Shown: positions 1-13,118, numbered from the stretch's first letter. The stretch: DNA of 64,000 nucleotides from Eudorina sp. 2006-703-Eu-15 (GCA_003117195.1 BDSI01000060.1:242001-306000), one strand, 5' to 3'. The notes: generated from the sequence alone by a model not told the origin. Program-made: numbers and translations.

Positions 1-11
1 ATCCATCGCAG

Positions 12-528
12 GTGAGATGATGGATGGCCCGCCTAATCTTGCTGTGGGCCGTCCGGCTTACGCCTCTTCCGTGCTCCAGCAGTTCAACTTGAAATTTCCT
101 CCGTCCTTTGCCGTTGATGGAGTTAAGCAGTACTTCATTGATTACTTGGCCGCGCATCATCAACCGCAAGTTTTCAGCAGCGGCAACGATGACAGGGAGC
201 CCTGGCTGTCCGTCGACCTCGGCGGCGCCGCACTGGTGGTCCGTGTGGTCATCTGGAACCGCTGCGACTGCTGTCAGGGCAGCCTTCGAAACGCTGAGCT
301 GCGCATAGGCAACGTCAGCATCACAGACCCGTCCACCGACGACCGCACGCGGGTGTCGCAGAACGCCTTGGTTTGGAAGCAGACCAAGCTTTTGGGCCTG
401 TGCGCGGGCGAGGTCATCACCTTCAGGAGGCCGCAAGTCGGGCGCTGGGTCACTCTGCAGAACATGAACGGCGACAACATGGACATGTACCAACTCCAGG
501 TCACCGAGCTGCAAGTCTTTGGCTACAG
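12..528 (+). CDS. F-type lectin (fucolectin-like) domain exon, partial gene
   Basis: This is an internal or last-but-one exon of a gene that begins left of the window. An acceptor CAG sits at 9-11 and a donor AG|GTGGGC at 528/529, leaving phase 2. The reading frame runs through an ATG at 17. The peptide opens with a PNLAVGRPAYASS-type start, has PWLSVDLGG, and then NRCDCCQGSLRNAELRIGN, which matches the fucolectin/tachylectin-4 signature (NR-DCC-RL-AE-RIGN). It closes with a V-E-L-Q-V-F-G-Y strand typical of F5/8-type beta-sandwich ends. Known members bind sugars, often fucose, outside the cell. I did not find a convincing next exon to the right, so the 3' structure is unresolved. The domain call is firm; start, end and total protein are not. 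Confidence 0.7.
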
Positions 529-2668
529 GTGGGCGGCGAGATTATTTCAATTAACTGGCTGCTGGATTGGGTTCGTTCCGTCGTCCGCTCGCTGTGTGGT
601 TATCCTATCTATCAACAGGCTGATGATGAGTATGCTCTGTACGTATGGCTTCCGCCAGCAGCAGCCTGCAGCATTCTGCGAATGAAGATAGAGCGGTCGC
701 CCAGGGCTCCTGACTTGCTTGCTATGCATGCATTGCATACCTCCGCCTTGCATCTTTGAATAGACTCTATTATTCTGAGAATGCATCGATTGCCTCGCGA
801 GGCAGGGTCATGTCAGCACTCTTTCACGCGCCGCAGCGTCGCTCATCATGCACATAGGTAGATAGATAGATAGATAGCTAGGTCAAGCGACTGGTGACAC
901 TGTGCGTGATGAGATCCGCCAAGCAATCGTTGCTTGCTTGCATTGCTTGCAATGCTTGCTTGGCTAGCTTGGCTGCCCCCGCCCGGGCCTTATAATGCGT
1001 ACGTGTGCGTGTCTTGCCCACCCACCATCCAGCAGGCCATAGTTATTAATTTGCAAGTTCTTAGAACAACGACGGAGATGGCAGACATGGCCAACGTTCA
1101 TTCATTCATACATCGATGGCGTACGTACCGACCGACGACCGATCGACCGACCGGCCATACAGCTATTACAGCCAGCCAGCAGCGATAGCAGCGAGCGAGC
1201 GGCCGTGCGACTATATATGTCCGCCTCGCAGCCGCAGTTATTGATGTATGATGAGGCATCGTTAGACCCATCGATGAAGACATGTTATACATGGTACAGA
1301 CGGAGGATGTGCGGTGATGAAGGACGTACGTAGCGTGCACCGAACCCGCCCGGAGCGAGGGCGCCCGGCCTATCGGGCGGCGCGCGGCTGCTACAGCAGA
1401 GACTGCACACCCAGCCACCGCCACACGCACGTTCATACGTACAAACGTACGGAAGGACGGACCGATGGGCGCGAGGTGCACGTGCAGTTATATATATAAC
1501 TGCACGGTGAATATATTAAACTTATGGGGGCGTTTTTCTTTCCTCATGTTTCGCGTGTCGTATGTGCCGTGTCAAATCGTGTCGTATCCGTGCCGCGTCG
1601 TACAGGCCGTGTCCTACATGCCGTGTCGTACAAGAGCCGTCCGTCGTTCAGTCGTACACCTATTCTGTATGTGGCAGGCCAGGAAGGTCACCGCACCGGC
1701 GGTGCGTTTTCAAAACCATGACACGGTACAGTCGTACAGTCCCTTGCCGCTTTCAAGGTAGGCGAGGCGTGTGCGGGAACTTAGGTACGCACGTTGAGGT
1801 TGCAGCTTTTGAGATTGCGTTTTCAGGGATGCGGTCGCTGCACAGTCGTTGATGCACAGCAGGTTGCGTGGTCGCGGGTTACGTCAGTCTCGGCTGGCAC
1901 CCTTCCGGCTGGCCGCGGCGTATGCTACTGTTCCAGCTGGGGGGGGGGGGTACCGCCAAAATTCTCGACATTTGTCACGACCCTTGCCCATGAGCGGTTT
2001 GCCGGGGTGCGACGGAGCGATGATGGCGATGACGCTATAGAAAGAGAATGTACGATGCGTGGTAGGTTGCCGAAGGAAGCCTTCATTCTAGCGCAAAGGA
2101 CGCCTGTCAGGCCGCAGTTGGTTGCAGCCACATGGCTACACACGGCCTGGTGTCACAGATTACTCCGGAAATTAACTTCTGGTAAGCTCTAAGCGCAAAT
2201 GTTGATCAAGAAGGATTGGTAATACGCGCAGCAGTGAATTCACCATGCGCAAGCAACTTGTGTCAGTGACAAACTTGAATTTCTATGTCTCAGTAACTAA
2301 TACGTAGAAACTATCATGTAACGAAAACGACTGAACTAACACAGTCACAGTACTACTATGTATGCGTGCTTCCGTGGACACAGTAAGTTTGCCGTGGAGC
2401 AATCAATTTCCAGTGCAATCATCAAACACAGCATTATTATAAGTCGCACATGGGATGTGCGCATGTGCCCTGCCCGTGTACGACTTCCTCGTTCAACTGC
2501 CTTACTGTCAGGAAACCTTTTGTCGCGCATCGTTGAACTCAGTTTCGAATATTACGCATGTTGGTTTTTTGAATATTATGGACAAGTAACAGTTGGGAGG
2601 CAACTCTGAGAAAACTAACGCCACACGTCCAGGGCCTTTCATGTTCGAGCAGTGGGCGCATAGATTAG
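529..2668. other. gene-free stretch
   Basis: No exon with recognisable protein similarity or coherent splice phases was found on either strand. The stretch starts with the donor side of the lectin exon. It holds a short GATA run near 862-882 and a patch at about 1549-1640 rich in GTCGTAC/GCCGTGTC-like repeats. Possible open frames are repeat-driven. Part may be 3' sequence of the lectin gene or 5' sequence of the membrane-protein gene. Confidence 0.5.
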
Positions 2669-4440
2669 ATGCCTGAGAGCGAAATACTTCTTAGCACAGC
2701 CACACGTAGTCACGAACCGGCCGGACCTTCGTCTCCGAACCTGGAAGAAGAGGAAAATGGCCGTAGGGCAAGCACCGAAGCTCGACCAGCTGCGTCTCCG
2801 GAGCAGAGTCCGCCTTCCTCAGCTTCATCATCGACGGCCTCCAGCACCAATGGGGACGTGACCGCGGCACCTCCCGGCCGACCCTCGATATGGCAGCTAC
2901 CGTTCTGCGCCGGTACGTACACACAGCCCGACCCACCGACCCAGTATTCCAGTCATCATCTGTGCCCCGCGACCCAGTCGCTATTAGCACCCAATCACAC
3001 CTGCGATGCTGCAAGCTGGAGTAGTGGAACTCCGGAGTAAGCTGACGCCTTGGGATGGAGCGGGAGCCCGCCCCTCAACCCACCCGCCTGCACTGACGCG
3101 TGTACCTTTTCCCCTCCCTTCCCCGCGCGACTCAACCCCTTTCCCCGCCCGACCCAACCTGTTGCCCCCCGCGACCCAACCCCGCCCCCCCCACCACCAG
3201 CGGACACTTCGTGGCTCCACATCACCAACACGATCGTCTACTTCGTCACATTCTGCATCAACGTCCTCGTCAACTCGGGCGCCGTCTGGCGGGGCGTGCG
3301 GGCCGTGGATAAGCAGTACGGCCCCGTCCTCACACCCGCGGGGTGAGCGGCGGCGTGGGGGGGGGGGCGCGGGGTGTTGAAGGGGAGGCCGCGGGGGAAC
3401 GGGGGGAAGGGCGCGTGTCGTGGTATGGCGGTCGTGGTGGTGAGGGGTTGAGGGGGAGGGGTGCGTGTCGTGGGGGCGCACGTGCGCTGGCCGTCAAACG
3501 GAGTACGACACATGGTCACCGTGTGTGTGAAAGCGACGGCGAGCAGATACCTACCACATGTCCTCGGCCGGTGGGGCAGCGCCGCCACTCTCGTGAATAT
3601 CCCATCCTCGTAAATGCTGTGATTCTTCAGGGAAACGGACCGGGGAGATGACTTTGCCTATTACCAGCCACGCCGTGGCATCAGGGCTCCATCACTCCCT
3701 GCAACCCTGCCTCCCCCCCCCCGGTCCGTACTGTCATGTACTGCAGCTGGTCGTACTACATCCGCGACCTGACGCTGTTCCTGTGGGGCCTCGCGGTCGC
3801 GTGTCAGAACCTGGCGGAGCACAAGGGCTGGAAGAGCGGCCTCATGGCGTGTATAGGTACGGCATGTGTGTGTATGTGTACGTGTGTGTGTGTTAGCCCA
3901 TGCATGTACGGCGAAACCTCCCGCTAACGGCCATAGCCGCCTGCTGGCATGTTCGCTTTTCCGTTGTAACCCCCCGTGCATTGTCACCCTCACCCACATT
4001 CTCTCTCCTCCAGCCTTCCCCCTCACCACCGCCACCGCCACCACCCCGCCCCCGTCCCCCCCACACCCCCACACACAGGTCACTCTTGGCAGGTGCTGTG
4101 GTACTGCGACAGCATCTGGCTGCTGCTGCACGTGGTGGCCTCCCCCCCGGGCCTCATGACGGGGCCGCTGTTCACGCTGTGCGCGCTGCTGGTGGCGGTC
4201 AGCACGCAGTGCCGGGTGGCGGCCACCCTGCCCTCCCTGCAGGCGGAGCTGCAAGCGGAGGGATACGAAGGTGGGTTTGGGGGGGGCGGGTGGGTTTGGG
4301 GGGGGCGGGTGGGTTTGGGGGGGCGGGTGGGTTTGGGTGGGTGGGGGAACTCGTGCTCGCGTGCTGCAGAGGGGGCCGCGGGCGCGTGCGTGTAAAAGAA
4401 AACGGAACACGCGTGTGTGCGACTGTGTGGATGTGTGTGC

Positions 4441-4480
<40 letters not shown>

Positions 4481-5868
4481 AACAAGAAGTCCACCCAAAG
4501 TACAGCATGCCGAGGCGACGCCTGACGTCGTAGGGGTGCATGCAACTACAGAACCGAGGGTACGAGACAGGTGCAAGGGCAAATGACGAACCGGGTAGCG
4601 GGCCAGGAAGAAATGGCTCCCCACAGACCTGTGTGTGTGTGTGTGTGTGTGTGTGTCTCAATGAGTCGGCCCGTCGGTGTTTTGGTGGGGCGAGGGGGTT
4701 TCTAGGGGCGCGGTGGGGTGGGGGGAAGGGAACGCTAAGGGCCGGGGGATCCGAGAGGTGAGGGGGGGCCGGGGGATGGGGGGAGGAGGACCGTTCGCGG
4801 TTTCGCCTGTCGCGGCGCCTGTCGTCGTCGAGGGATGACGGGGGAGGGGGAGGGGGGGATGCTGCTCAGGGGCCCCGCGGGATGACGGGGGAGGGGGAGG
4901 GGGAGGGGGGGATGCTGCTCAGGGGCCCCGCGGGATCCATCCCCGGGAGCTGCGGGGCCCTCCCTCAACCACACCGCCGCACCGAGAAGCGCGACCACGG
5001 CCCCGTGCCTCCAGGCATGATTTCACTGAAATTACATGTAAAACTTTCTAAAGACATTCCTCTTCATCATCATCATCATCACCACCACCGCCCCCCCCCC
5101 CGGACCGTCCTTCAGGTGTCCCCGCGCTGGGCTACCTGCTGTACCAGTTCCCCACCTCGCTGGCCTCGGGCTGGCTGCTGGTGCACCATTGCCACACCGT
5201 CACCCTGGCCAGCAGACTGGTGACGGGATCGTACGAGGTGCGGACTGCTCCTCCAGGGAGGGGGGATGGAGGGGAGAGGAGGAGGAGGCGAGGGGAGGGG
5301 AGGGGCGGCGGGGGCTTTCGCTCCGCTGCCACAGTCAGCGCAGCTCTACCCCCCTTTTGTCAATTAGCAGCTCCCCTCTCCCCCCCCCGGGTGTCCCCAT
5401 GGCCGGCAACTGGCGCCCGCATCCCGTATCCCGCTCCCGGGCCCCGCTGCCACACCGCCCCTCCCCGCTCCCCGCTCCGCACCACCCGCCCCCACTCGCC
5501 CGCCCCTCGCTGCCCCCCTCGCTGCCCCCCTCCTTCCCCCCCGCGCCCCCTTCCGCCCCCAGATCCCCTTGACCGTCGGCTGCGTCTCCCTGGTCCTCTC
5601 CACCGCCGTGGCGCTGCTGCTGCTGGTGAAGCTGCGCGACGTGGTGTTCGGCCTGGCCTTCACCTGGTCCTGCGTGGCGGTGTGGGTGGCGGGCTTCACG
5701 AGCCAGGAGGACTACCGACCCGACCAGCTGGTGGCGTTCTTCTGCGCGCTGGTCCTGGGGCTGCTGACGTACTGTGTGGCGGCGGGGCCGCAGATGGCGC
5801 TGGTGGGCGGATTTGGGGTGGGCGGGGGAGGAGGCGGAGGGGGAGGAGGCGGGGGCTTGCATTCGTGA
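2669..5868 (+). CDS. multipass membrane protein, TspO-like (tryptophan-rich sensory protein type)
   Basis: Six exons with consistent phases: 2669-2912, 3201-3342, 3747-3856, 4079-4270, 5116-5237 and 5563-5868, giving 371 aa. Residues 1-80 are hydrophilic and Ser/Pro/Glu-rich, likely disordered. After that come about eight hydrophobic stretches. The segment around exons 2-3 reads ...YGPVLTPAGWSYYIRDLTLFLW, and exon 5 has YLLYQFPTSLASGWLL; both resemble the TPAGWaFsIW and PFS-GWi blocks of eukaryotic TspO-like membrane proteins. Function is inferred only: TspO relatives bind tetrapyrroles or lipids in organelle membranes. The end is uncertain. Reading through gives a Gly-rich tail and a stop at 5866, but a donor CTG|GTGGGC at 5802/5803 could instead splice to an exon near 6190-6399. 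Confidence 0.6.
4833..4935. repeat. tandem duplication inside intron 4 of the membrane-protein gene
   Basis: A unit of about 50 bp (GGGATGACGGGGGAGG ... GGGGCCCCGC) occurs twice back to back; the second copy carries an extra GGGGGA block. It lies between exons ending at 4270 and starting at 5116. Confidence 0.75.
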
Positions 5869-8179
5869 CGATAGCTGTAGGGGGGAGAGAGGTGGAGGAG
5901 GTGGAGGAGGTGGAGGAGGTGGAGGAGGAGGAGGAGGGCCTGCGTTCATGTCCACATCTGTATGGGGTGTGGGGAGCAGGCGGGAAGGAGTGGCGGGGGA
6001 GGGGGGCAACCTGAGGAGGGCGTCCTCATCACTTTTATGTGAGCCGGGGAGAAGGACAGAGTGTGTGCGTGGCGGGGGGCCGCCACAACAACAGGATGTG
6101 CCGGGTATGAGGCGAGCGGGGAGGGCGGCGGGCGGACAGATGAGAAGAGGGAAGGGGTAGAAGAAGGGTGTGGCGCCACCCAGGCAGGCAGGGCGCTGGC
6201 GCAGCAGGAGCCGGTGGGGCGGGTGGGCAGCAGGACCATGGTCGGTGTCCTTTATGGACGAAATCCTGAACCCTGGAGGGTACATGACAGGCCGGACTGG
6301 CGCCGCTGCTGGCCGGCCCCCAGTGCAGCGGGACCAGCGACCCGGCGAGCCTTCAACGAGCTGGGATGGGATGGAATGGAACAGGACAGGACAGGATAGG
6401 AACATAGGATAGGGTGCGCGTAGGATGGCTGGGCAGTTTCGGTTCGGTGGCGCGCTGGTCCACTCCTGATGCGGAGGCGGGTGTTCGTCATCACCTTCCG
6501 GACATCTTCCGGACACGGATGCCGTCTCAGTTCAGTGCAGCGCCGCGCCGCAAGTAACCCGAAAGGGACGCCGCAGCCGGATTGAGGAGAGGGAGGGGGA
6601 TTGGCGACGTGGCTGTGTGTGTGTGTGTGTAGCTGTGTGGCTGTGTGTGCCCCCAGGGCGGGGAGTTCATAGCATGCGGCGAGGCGCATGGTGAGCTGCA
6701 TGGTTGGCATGGGTGAGCAATGGAACGGGAGCCGTGATGCGGGATGCGGGACGCGGCGGGCAACGGCACAGCGGAGCTGCTTTTGACGCCCGCCGTGATC
6801 GTGATTGTGGCGGATGGATGCGGGCATCGGGTGTCGGTTCGCGGGGCGCCCGACGTGTTTCTAGCCAGATGCGAACACACCTTTTTGCCCGCACGCGGCA
6901 GGTCCCCCACACCTAGGGGGAGCGTTGGGGGGGAGGTCAGCTGTGGTGGCCGCCGAAGTGGGGCTCAGGCGGCTCTAGACGAGAGCTTGCATTGAGGCAG
7001 CGCTGGACGGTGTGGTGGGGTTTAGGCAAGAGACCCGGCCGAGCCAAACCAATGGCGTGGTGTGATGTGATGAGGGATGTGCATGCCGCGTTGCCGCCGC
7101 ACCTGCAGGGACCCGCGGGTCGGTGAGGCATATGTGGAGCGGGGCCTGGAGGGGGCCACCCTGGAGGGGTGGAGGGGTGGGGCCGTCACCCCTCCAGGAA
7201 CTTGTCGTAGGGATGTAGCAAACAAATGAGGCAAACAACAAGGGGGGGGCAGCGTTACCCGCGGGCGCGGGATGTGGGTGGCGGGCAAGGCTGCGTGGTC
7301 CTGGAGGAGGTGGTGGGGTTGGGCGGATGGGGCAGAAGCAGGGGCGTCGAAGGGGGTTGGGATCCGGTGCCGGCCCGCCAGCGAGGAGGCAACGGCCAAC
7401 AAGACGCCGCGGTGGTTGGCCAAACAGAAGATGCTGTGGGATTTGAGTGACACCACCCTGAGTTACTCAGCGTTTAGAACGCACGACGGGGTGCTTGTAT
7501 ATGTATGTATACATGCTCAGCTCAGTGCATCGATGTGGCCGCCCGTGTTCATCTGAAGGCTCTGCCGCATTGCCGTACTGCTGTACGGCATTCGGCACAC
7601 ACACACACACACCTTGCCATCACGTTGATGCTGATCAGCAGCATCCCCAACTCTGATGGTATTATGGGGGGCAGATGCCGCATATGGGGTTGTGCGCGCA
7701 CAGCCTACCGGTACTCGAACTTTGGGTTTAGGATTTCATTTTTTATTTGGTGCCAGGCGGACTTCAGACGTCGGACTATCCAAGAAGGGCGCGGCGGTTT
7801 CGCGCAATGGCTGCCTGCCGCCCCTGGAGGGTTGCCTGTACGTTGCCTCAGTACCCAGTACGGATAATGCCGTACGAAGAACTCGATGGAACCGTGTCTA
7901 GGCAGCGCAACGGCAGCCGTTCTGTGCGGCGATCCATCCATCAGGGGTTCTGGAGAGACGTGGTGACGTTTGAGAGGGAGTGTGTGCATCGCCGTGTGTT
8001 TTTGTGTGATTGTCTTGGTGAGGTCGCGCCGCTCTTGGGTAAGAGGGGGCAGGGTCGCCCCTTGTGTTGCTGCGGCGCAGCTGCTCTATCTCGGTGTTGA
8101 TCTGATTCACGACTGAACCGATCTCTATGACGCGATTGAATATTTCCATTGCACTGGTCGTGGAGTTTATACGAATGAA

Positions 8180-8215
8180 TGAAAGGAACGTTGCAGCGGA
8201 CCCCAAAAAGGATCA
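8180..8215 (+). repeat. copy 1 of the GTTACAGCGGACCCC dispersed repeat
   Basis: Reads GAACGTTGCAGCGGACCCC followed by AAAAAGGATCAACGG. The same core recurs near 39735, and in reverse orientation near 44340 and 59790. Confidence 0.65.
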
Positions 8216-8994
8216 ACGGTATCTATCAGGCAAGCCCCAGCAGGCCCCACCGATTTGTCCCTTTGCTGAGCGGGGATTCCTGCCTGGAACGTTCAGATGA
8301 ATCGATGGATGGATGACACTACAGATGGAGGCGTGACCCATCTGGATACCTAGCTGTATGATTGCTGCGTTGGCGGCCGACGGCGACCCATCATCAGCCC
8401 TGACTCGTGGGTCGGCGGCTGCGACGCACGCGGCGCGACATCGACGATGACAACCCTAGAGCTCGGAGTGAGACGCCTACGAAGCTATATCCATCTGGAT
8501 GGGCCCGATGCCGATGGATGAGACCCGGTCGGGGCTAGGGTCCACCTTACAGTACGGTAATACCATCGGTTACAAGATTACAACGAAACGCAGTCTGGCT
8601 GCTTTCAGGACAGCCGGGATCACTCAGTCATGGTGCTCAAAATGCAGATGAGCTGGACTCAGGGCAACTGTGGTCCGGTCCGGGCGTCACCGACATGCGT
8701 CAAGGTATTCAACACACACAATGCACGCGTGGCCGTCCCACAGATATCTTACCGCGTGTGACTTGAAAGCTGGCAGCGCCCAGGGTTTGCCTTTCAGCTG
8801 TCAGTTTTCAGTTGGCTTTGAGATCCGCGGTCAACTGTCAGTGGCCGGGGGGGCGGGGCTCGCGGGCACGTCGCACCCGCTCGGCGGATTGACATCCGTA
8901 CGGCCCTGTCAAACCTGTCCGCCCGCCAGACACCGCCGCCGGCCCCTGACGGCTTCCTCCCTCACCTCCATCACCACCATCACCACCACCCGAG

Positions 8995-9002
8995 TATTTA
9001 AA
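8995..9002 (+). promoter_or_regulatory. TATA-like box upstream of the ShK-domain gene
   Basis: TATTTAAA lies about 270 bp before the ATG at 9273 in otherwise GC-rich DNA and is followed by C-rich leader-like sequence. This is a motif match only; the transcription start is not known. Confidence 0.35.
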
Positions 9003-9272
9003 CCCCGCAGTCCAGCGCTGGAAAGCCACCGGCATCCACATTCCCATCCCTTCCCCTTGTACACCTAGCACCCATCCATCCGTCCATCCTTCTCAGGAGC
9101 GGCAGCCACAGCAGCCAGCAGCCGCAGTAGCAGCGCCCCATCGCATCCCTTGACGACGAAGTCAATCTCAGCCCTGGTGTTCCGTTCCGCCGGCGTCGTT
9201 CGACACGACTGCTCGCTCGACTGCTCGCTCCGCGCCCTCCCTCCTGATCGCCTTTCTGATCCGCCAAGACCC

Positions 9273-12200
9273 ATGGGTCGCGTCGTCAGCTACCGCATCG
9301 CCGCCACCGTGGCGCTCGTGGCAGGTGAGACCCATCGACCCATCGACCCTCCACTCACGGAAAATAAATATTACTAATATTGGACCCAGCTGTCAGAGAC
9401 TGACTTACACCGACGGCTGATGCATCTAGGGTGCCAGGCATCGCGTTGCCACGTCAGCTACCCGTACAATCCATGGTGTCCTTCGGCAGCTGCTGAGCAC
9501 TTTGCAAATGTCGTACCCGTACTGAGCCGTACTTGAAAAGCCGTACCTGGTTTTGCCGCGCGAGGGTCCTAATGTGTCTTAATTTAAACCTCGTGTCTGC
9601 GCTCCTCCTGATGTTGCTGCCCACCCACCCACCCACCTCGGTGCCTCCCCATCATAGCCATGATTATGATGACCTTCGGTCAGCCCCAGCTTCAGCCCCT
9701 ACCAGCCCCTGCGGTGGCACCAGCAGCGGTTCCCGCCGCCGGCGCCGCGGCCGTCGCACCCGGCGCGCCCAAGCCCGCCGCCGCCACCGCCGCCGCCGTT
9801 CCTACCGCCACTGCTGCCGCCGTCCCTGGAGCCGCCATCCCCGGAGCAACCGCCGTAGCAGCACCCGGCGCTATGCCGGCTAAGGTCGCGAACCCTGCGG
9901 TTCCCGTCGGCGGCGCCCTGCCCGCCACCGCCGCCGCCACCGCCCCCGGTGCGCTCCCCGGCGCCGTCGCCGCCGCCCCCGCCGCGACCGCCGCCATGCC
10001 CGGCACCCCAGGCGCCACCGCTGCCATGCCTGCCGTACCTGGCGCCATCCCATCAGCTAGGCCCGGCTCCATTCCCCCCGCCGGCGCCGCCGCGCTGCCG
10101 GGTGCCATACCTGCCACCGCCGCCGGCGCCGCCGCGCTGCCGGGGGCCATGCCAGCTGGCGGCGCCCTGACCGGCGGCGCGCCTGGAGCCCTGCCCGGCG
10201 CGGCCCGCGCCGCCGTCCCCACCGCCATGCCCGCCGCCGCCGCCACCATCCCCGGCGCGCTGCCGGCTTCGGGCATCCCCGTCGCCCAGCCCGCCGCCGC
10301 CCTGCCCGCCGGCGTCGCCCCTGGCGTCGCCCCCGCCGTGCCGGGCCGCATTCCCAGCGCCGCCGCCGCGTCCATGCCGATGGCGCCGGGCGTGCCCGGC
10401 TCCGTCATGACCGGCGGGATGCCGCAGGGGCCATCCGCCTGGGGTCCTTCGGGTGCTTCCGCCGCCGGTGCCTCCAGCATCCCGGATGACGGCCCGACCA
10501 TGGTGAGCTGATAGGACCCTCCAGGGGAGGGGGGCCCCGGGAGGGCAGGGGACTCCGGGGACTCCGGTTATCAGCGAACAAAGCCTTGCGTCTGTGGTTT
10601 GGGTCGGGGTAGGGTCTGTAGGCGCACATCACGAGTCCGCTCACTACTCGGGGAACGCCACCGGCACGACGGAAGGACGGATGTCTCCGCACGACGATGA
10701 GGGATGAGCAGCTGTGCGGTGCCCGCGAGGTGCCAGCGGATACCCTGCACGCGTGTCCCGTTGTACGGTCTCGGATCGAGTGTACGGCATCCAGCAGCTC
10801 GCCGGCGGCGGCGGCGCTGGCACGCCATGTAATACCTTGCGGTCCATTTCGGCAGTGTTGTTTGAGCTGGTGCGACAGCGACTTGAGGCGACCGACTGTG
10901 CGCCCCGGGTGACCGACCTGGTGTGGCGTCCGTCTCCGCACGTTCCGGTGGTTGTTGCAGGTGGCCCCAGATGCGCCCTCCATTGACGTCCGCGCCACCA
11001 CCTGCACCGACGTGGCTCCGGGCACCCGCCACACGTGCGAGCAGCAGGTGGGGTCCGGAGGCGGGTCGGGGCGGGGGTGCTGGGCGCTAGGCGGGCGATG
11101 GCGGACTGTGTGGTCCGATTCGGGGCCTCGATGCGCGCACAATAACCGTCGCGCTGCTGCCTGTCGCAGCCAATGTTCGCCACTCCGAGACTGAGCCTCC
11201 GTCGATCCGCCTCCGGAATCTTTGCCTTCCATCTATGACAGTTGTTTGATTGTTTGATTGTTTGATTGTATGATTGTTTGATTGTTTGATTGTTTGATTT
11301 TTGTGGATCTGATCCATGGTTATCTGTGCATCGGCCGCGCGCACCAGACCGCTCCCCCGCTCATTCCCCACCCACCACCACCACCACCACCACCACCACC
11401 ACCACCACCACCACCACCACCACCACCACCACCACGGCGTGCGTGTCTCCTCCGTCCCTCGCCAGCCCAACCGCATACCGTACTTTGACTTTTGACCTCC
11501 AAACAATATACCATACTCCTACCGAAAAAAAATTCCCGCCGCCTCGTCGACCTCCTGTCGTAACCCTGCCACCGCACCCAAACCCGCCACCTCACCCAAA
11601 CCCGCCACCGCACCCAAACCCGGCCGCCCCCGAGCAGCGCCTGTTCGGCAAGTGTGACGCGGAGTACATGGTGCGCTACAACTACTGCTCCAAGACCTGC
11701 GGCCGCCAGCCCTGCAAGACCTGCGACGACGTGGCGCCCACCGCCGACTACAACTGCACGCAGCAGGTGACCCCGGGGGGGCCCGGGCGGGGTGGGCGGG
11801 GTGGGTGGGGTGGGTATGGATTGGGGAACCGATACGTGGCACAGGAGGGGGTGGGTGGGGTGGGTGGGGTGGGTGGGGTGGGTGGGGTGGGCGGGGGCGT
11901 GGGCCCCGGGCGGCTTGGGGTTGGGGCCGAGGAGGGCGGGAGCGGGGCTGGTGTGGGGTAAGGTGGATTACCGCCATGTCACCAGGCAGTTACCCCACAA
12001 GCAAGCCACCACCACACTCGGAACACTTCTCTCACCTATAAATGAAGGAGTAGGATGCACTTCGGTGCCGCGGTATGGGATCGATGGAAAGAGAAGTGGT
12101 GCAGCAGTCGGCGCACCCATTCCATTCGCGAAGGCATCTCCCTGCCATCGCAGCGATCTGGACATCTCATCCCTCCGCCTCCCGTCTGCGCCGCCTCCTC

Positions 12201-13118
12201 CTCCGCCGCCCCCTCCTCCTCCGCCGCCCCCTCCTCCTCATCCGCCGCCTCCTCCTCATCCGCCGCCTCCCTCAATGCCCGCCGCCTGTCCCCCCCCATC
12301 CCGCCCCCCCTGCAACGCCCTCGCCTTCCAGGCGGCGTTCGGCAAGTGCAACGAGGCGTGGATGTCCTCGGTAAGCCGGACCCCCAGGGGCCGCCAACGC
12401 GCCCCGCATGACCCCGGGGCGAACCGTCCCGGTTCATAAATGCGCCTGCCACATGCGATGGCCCGCCGCACCTCCCCGGCGGACCAGCTGGGCAGACCTG
12501 GGGCTGTGGGGCAAACGCTAGAGGGTCAGTCCTGACAAACCAGGTTTGTCCTCTGCAGAGCTCTCCACAACCGCCGTCTCCGAATAGCCAAGAACCTCCA
12601 TCCAAGAACCTGCTCCCACCGCCCCCCCCCACGCACATGCCCTGTCGCCGGGCTGTTGTCCGATCCCATCTGTCCTGACGCCGGGCATGTCAGAGAAAGT
12701 GTGTCAACCTACCGTATCTGACCCCCTTCGCACCTGGCTTTGGTCACCTGGCGCTTTGCCCCCGCCTGCCACTCTCCGGTCCCCTGACCCCCGACCCCTC
12801 TGACGCCGGATGGACCCGCAGAGCAACTATTGCGCCCGCAGCTGCGGCCGCGCGCCCTGCCCCCCCACCGAGGACACCATCCGCTGGTACGCCAACGAGT
12901 ACGCTCGCTCCGGCGGCAAGGCCTCGGCGGACAGCGACAGCGGCAGCGCGTCCGACATGCCGGCGGCCGGCACCTGGGGCAACGACGTCGGCGGCGGCAG
13001 CAGCAGCAGCAGCAAGGACAAGAAGGACTCCTCCTCCTCCAAGTCTTCTGCTTCTGACGGCAGCAAGTCGCAAGGCAAGCAGGGCGAGGACTACATAGCG
13101 ATGCCGACGCGGAAGTGA
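9273..13118 (+). CDS. secreted Pro/Ala-rich protein with two ShK-like domains
   Basis: Six exons: 9273-9324, 9658-10502, 10961-11047, 11638-11766, 12332-12370 and 12822-13118, all phases agreeing, 482 aa. Exon 1 encodes a short basic-then-hydrophobic signal peptide (MGRVVSYRIAATVALVA). Residues about 20-299 are dominated by Ala, Pro and Gly, as in algal wall or matrix glycoprotein spacers. Two six-cysteine ShK-like modules follow: C-T-D-V-A-P ... GKCDAEYM ... YCSKTCGRQPC and C-D-D-V-A-P ... GKCNEAWM ... YCARSCGRAPC. The C-terminal 85 residues are Ser/Gly/Lys-rich. In volvocine algae ShK-like modules occur in metalloproteinases, prolyl hydroxylases and extracellular matrix proteins; no catalytic domain is visible here, so a structural or binding role outside the cell is the inference. 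No TGTAA polyadenylation signal lies close to the stop. Confidence 0.82.
11241..11300. repeat. GATTGTTT tandem repeat in intron 3 of the ShK gene
   Basis: About seven copies of an octamer TTTGATTG, one of them altered (TATGATTG). A CCA/CAC microsatellite follows at about 11380-11433 in the same intron. Confidence 0.8.

Larger units (their letters stand above)
5869..9272. other. gene-free stretch with short repeats
   Basis: No supported exon apart from a possible alternative last exon of the upstream gene at about 6190-6399. A GGAGGT run lies at 5890-5940, and one copy of a dispersed repeat at about 8180-8215 (separate entry). A coiled-coil-like frame on the minus strand at about 8030-8150 has no flanking gene support and is not called. 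Confidence 0.45.

Noticed and set aside
7898..8216. Minus-strand coiled-coil protein
   Set aside because: One helical-looking stretch, overlapped by a dispersed repeat, with no splice or neighbour support.
9692..10501. Minus-strand 269-codon open frame rich in Ala, Gly and Pro
   Set aside because: It is the antisense shadow of the Pro/Ala-rich exon, whose + strand frame joins signal peptide and ShK exons with correct phases.
12822..13118. Peptide toxin, from the ShK name
   Set aside because: ShK-like modules are general six-cysteine folds in algal extracellular proteins; the context is a long Pro/Ala-rich secreted protein, not a toxin precursor.
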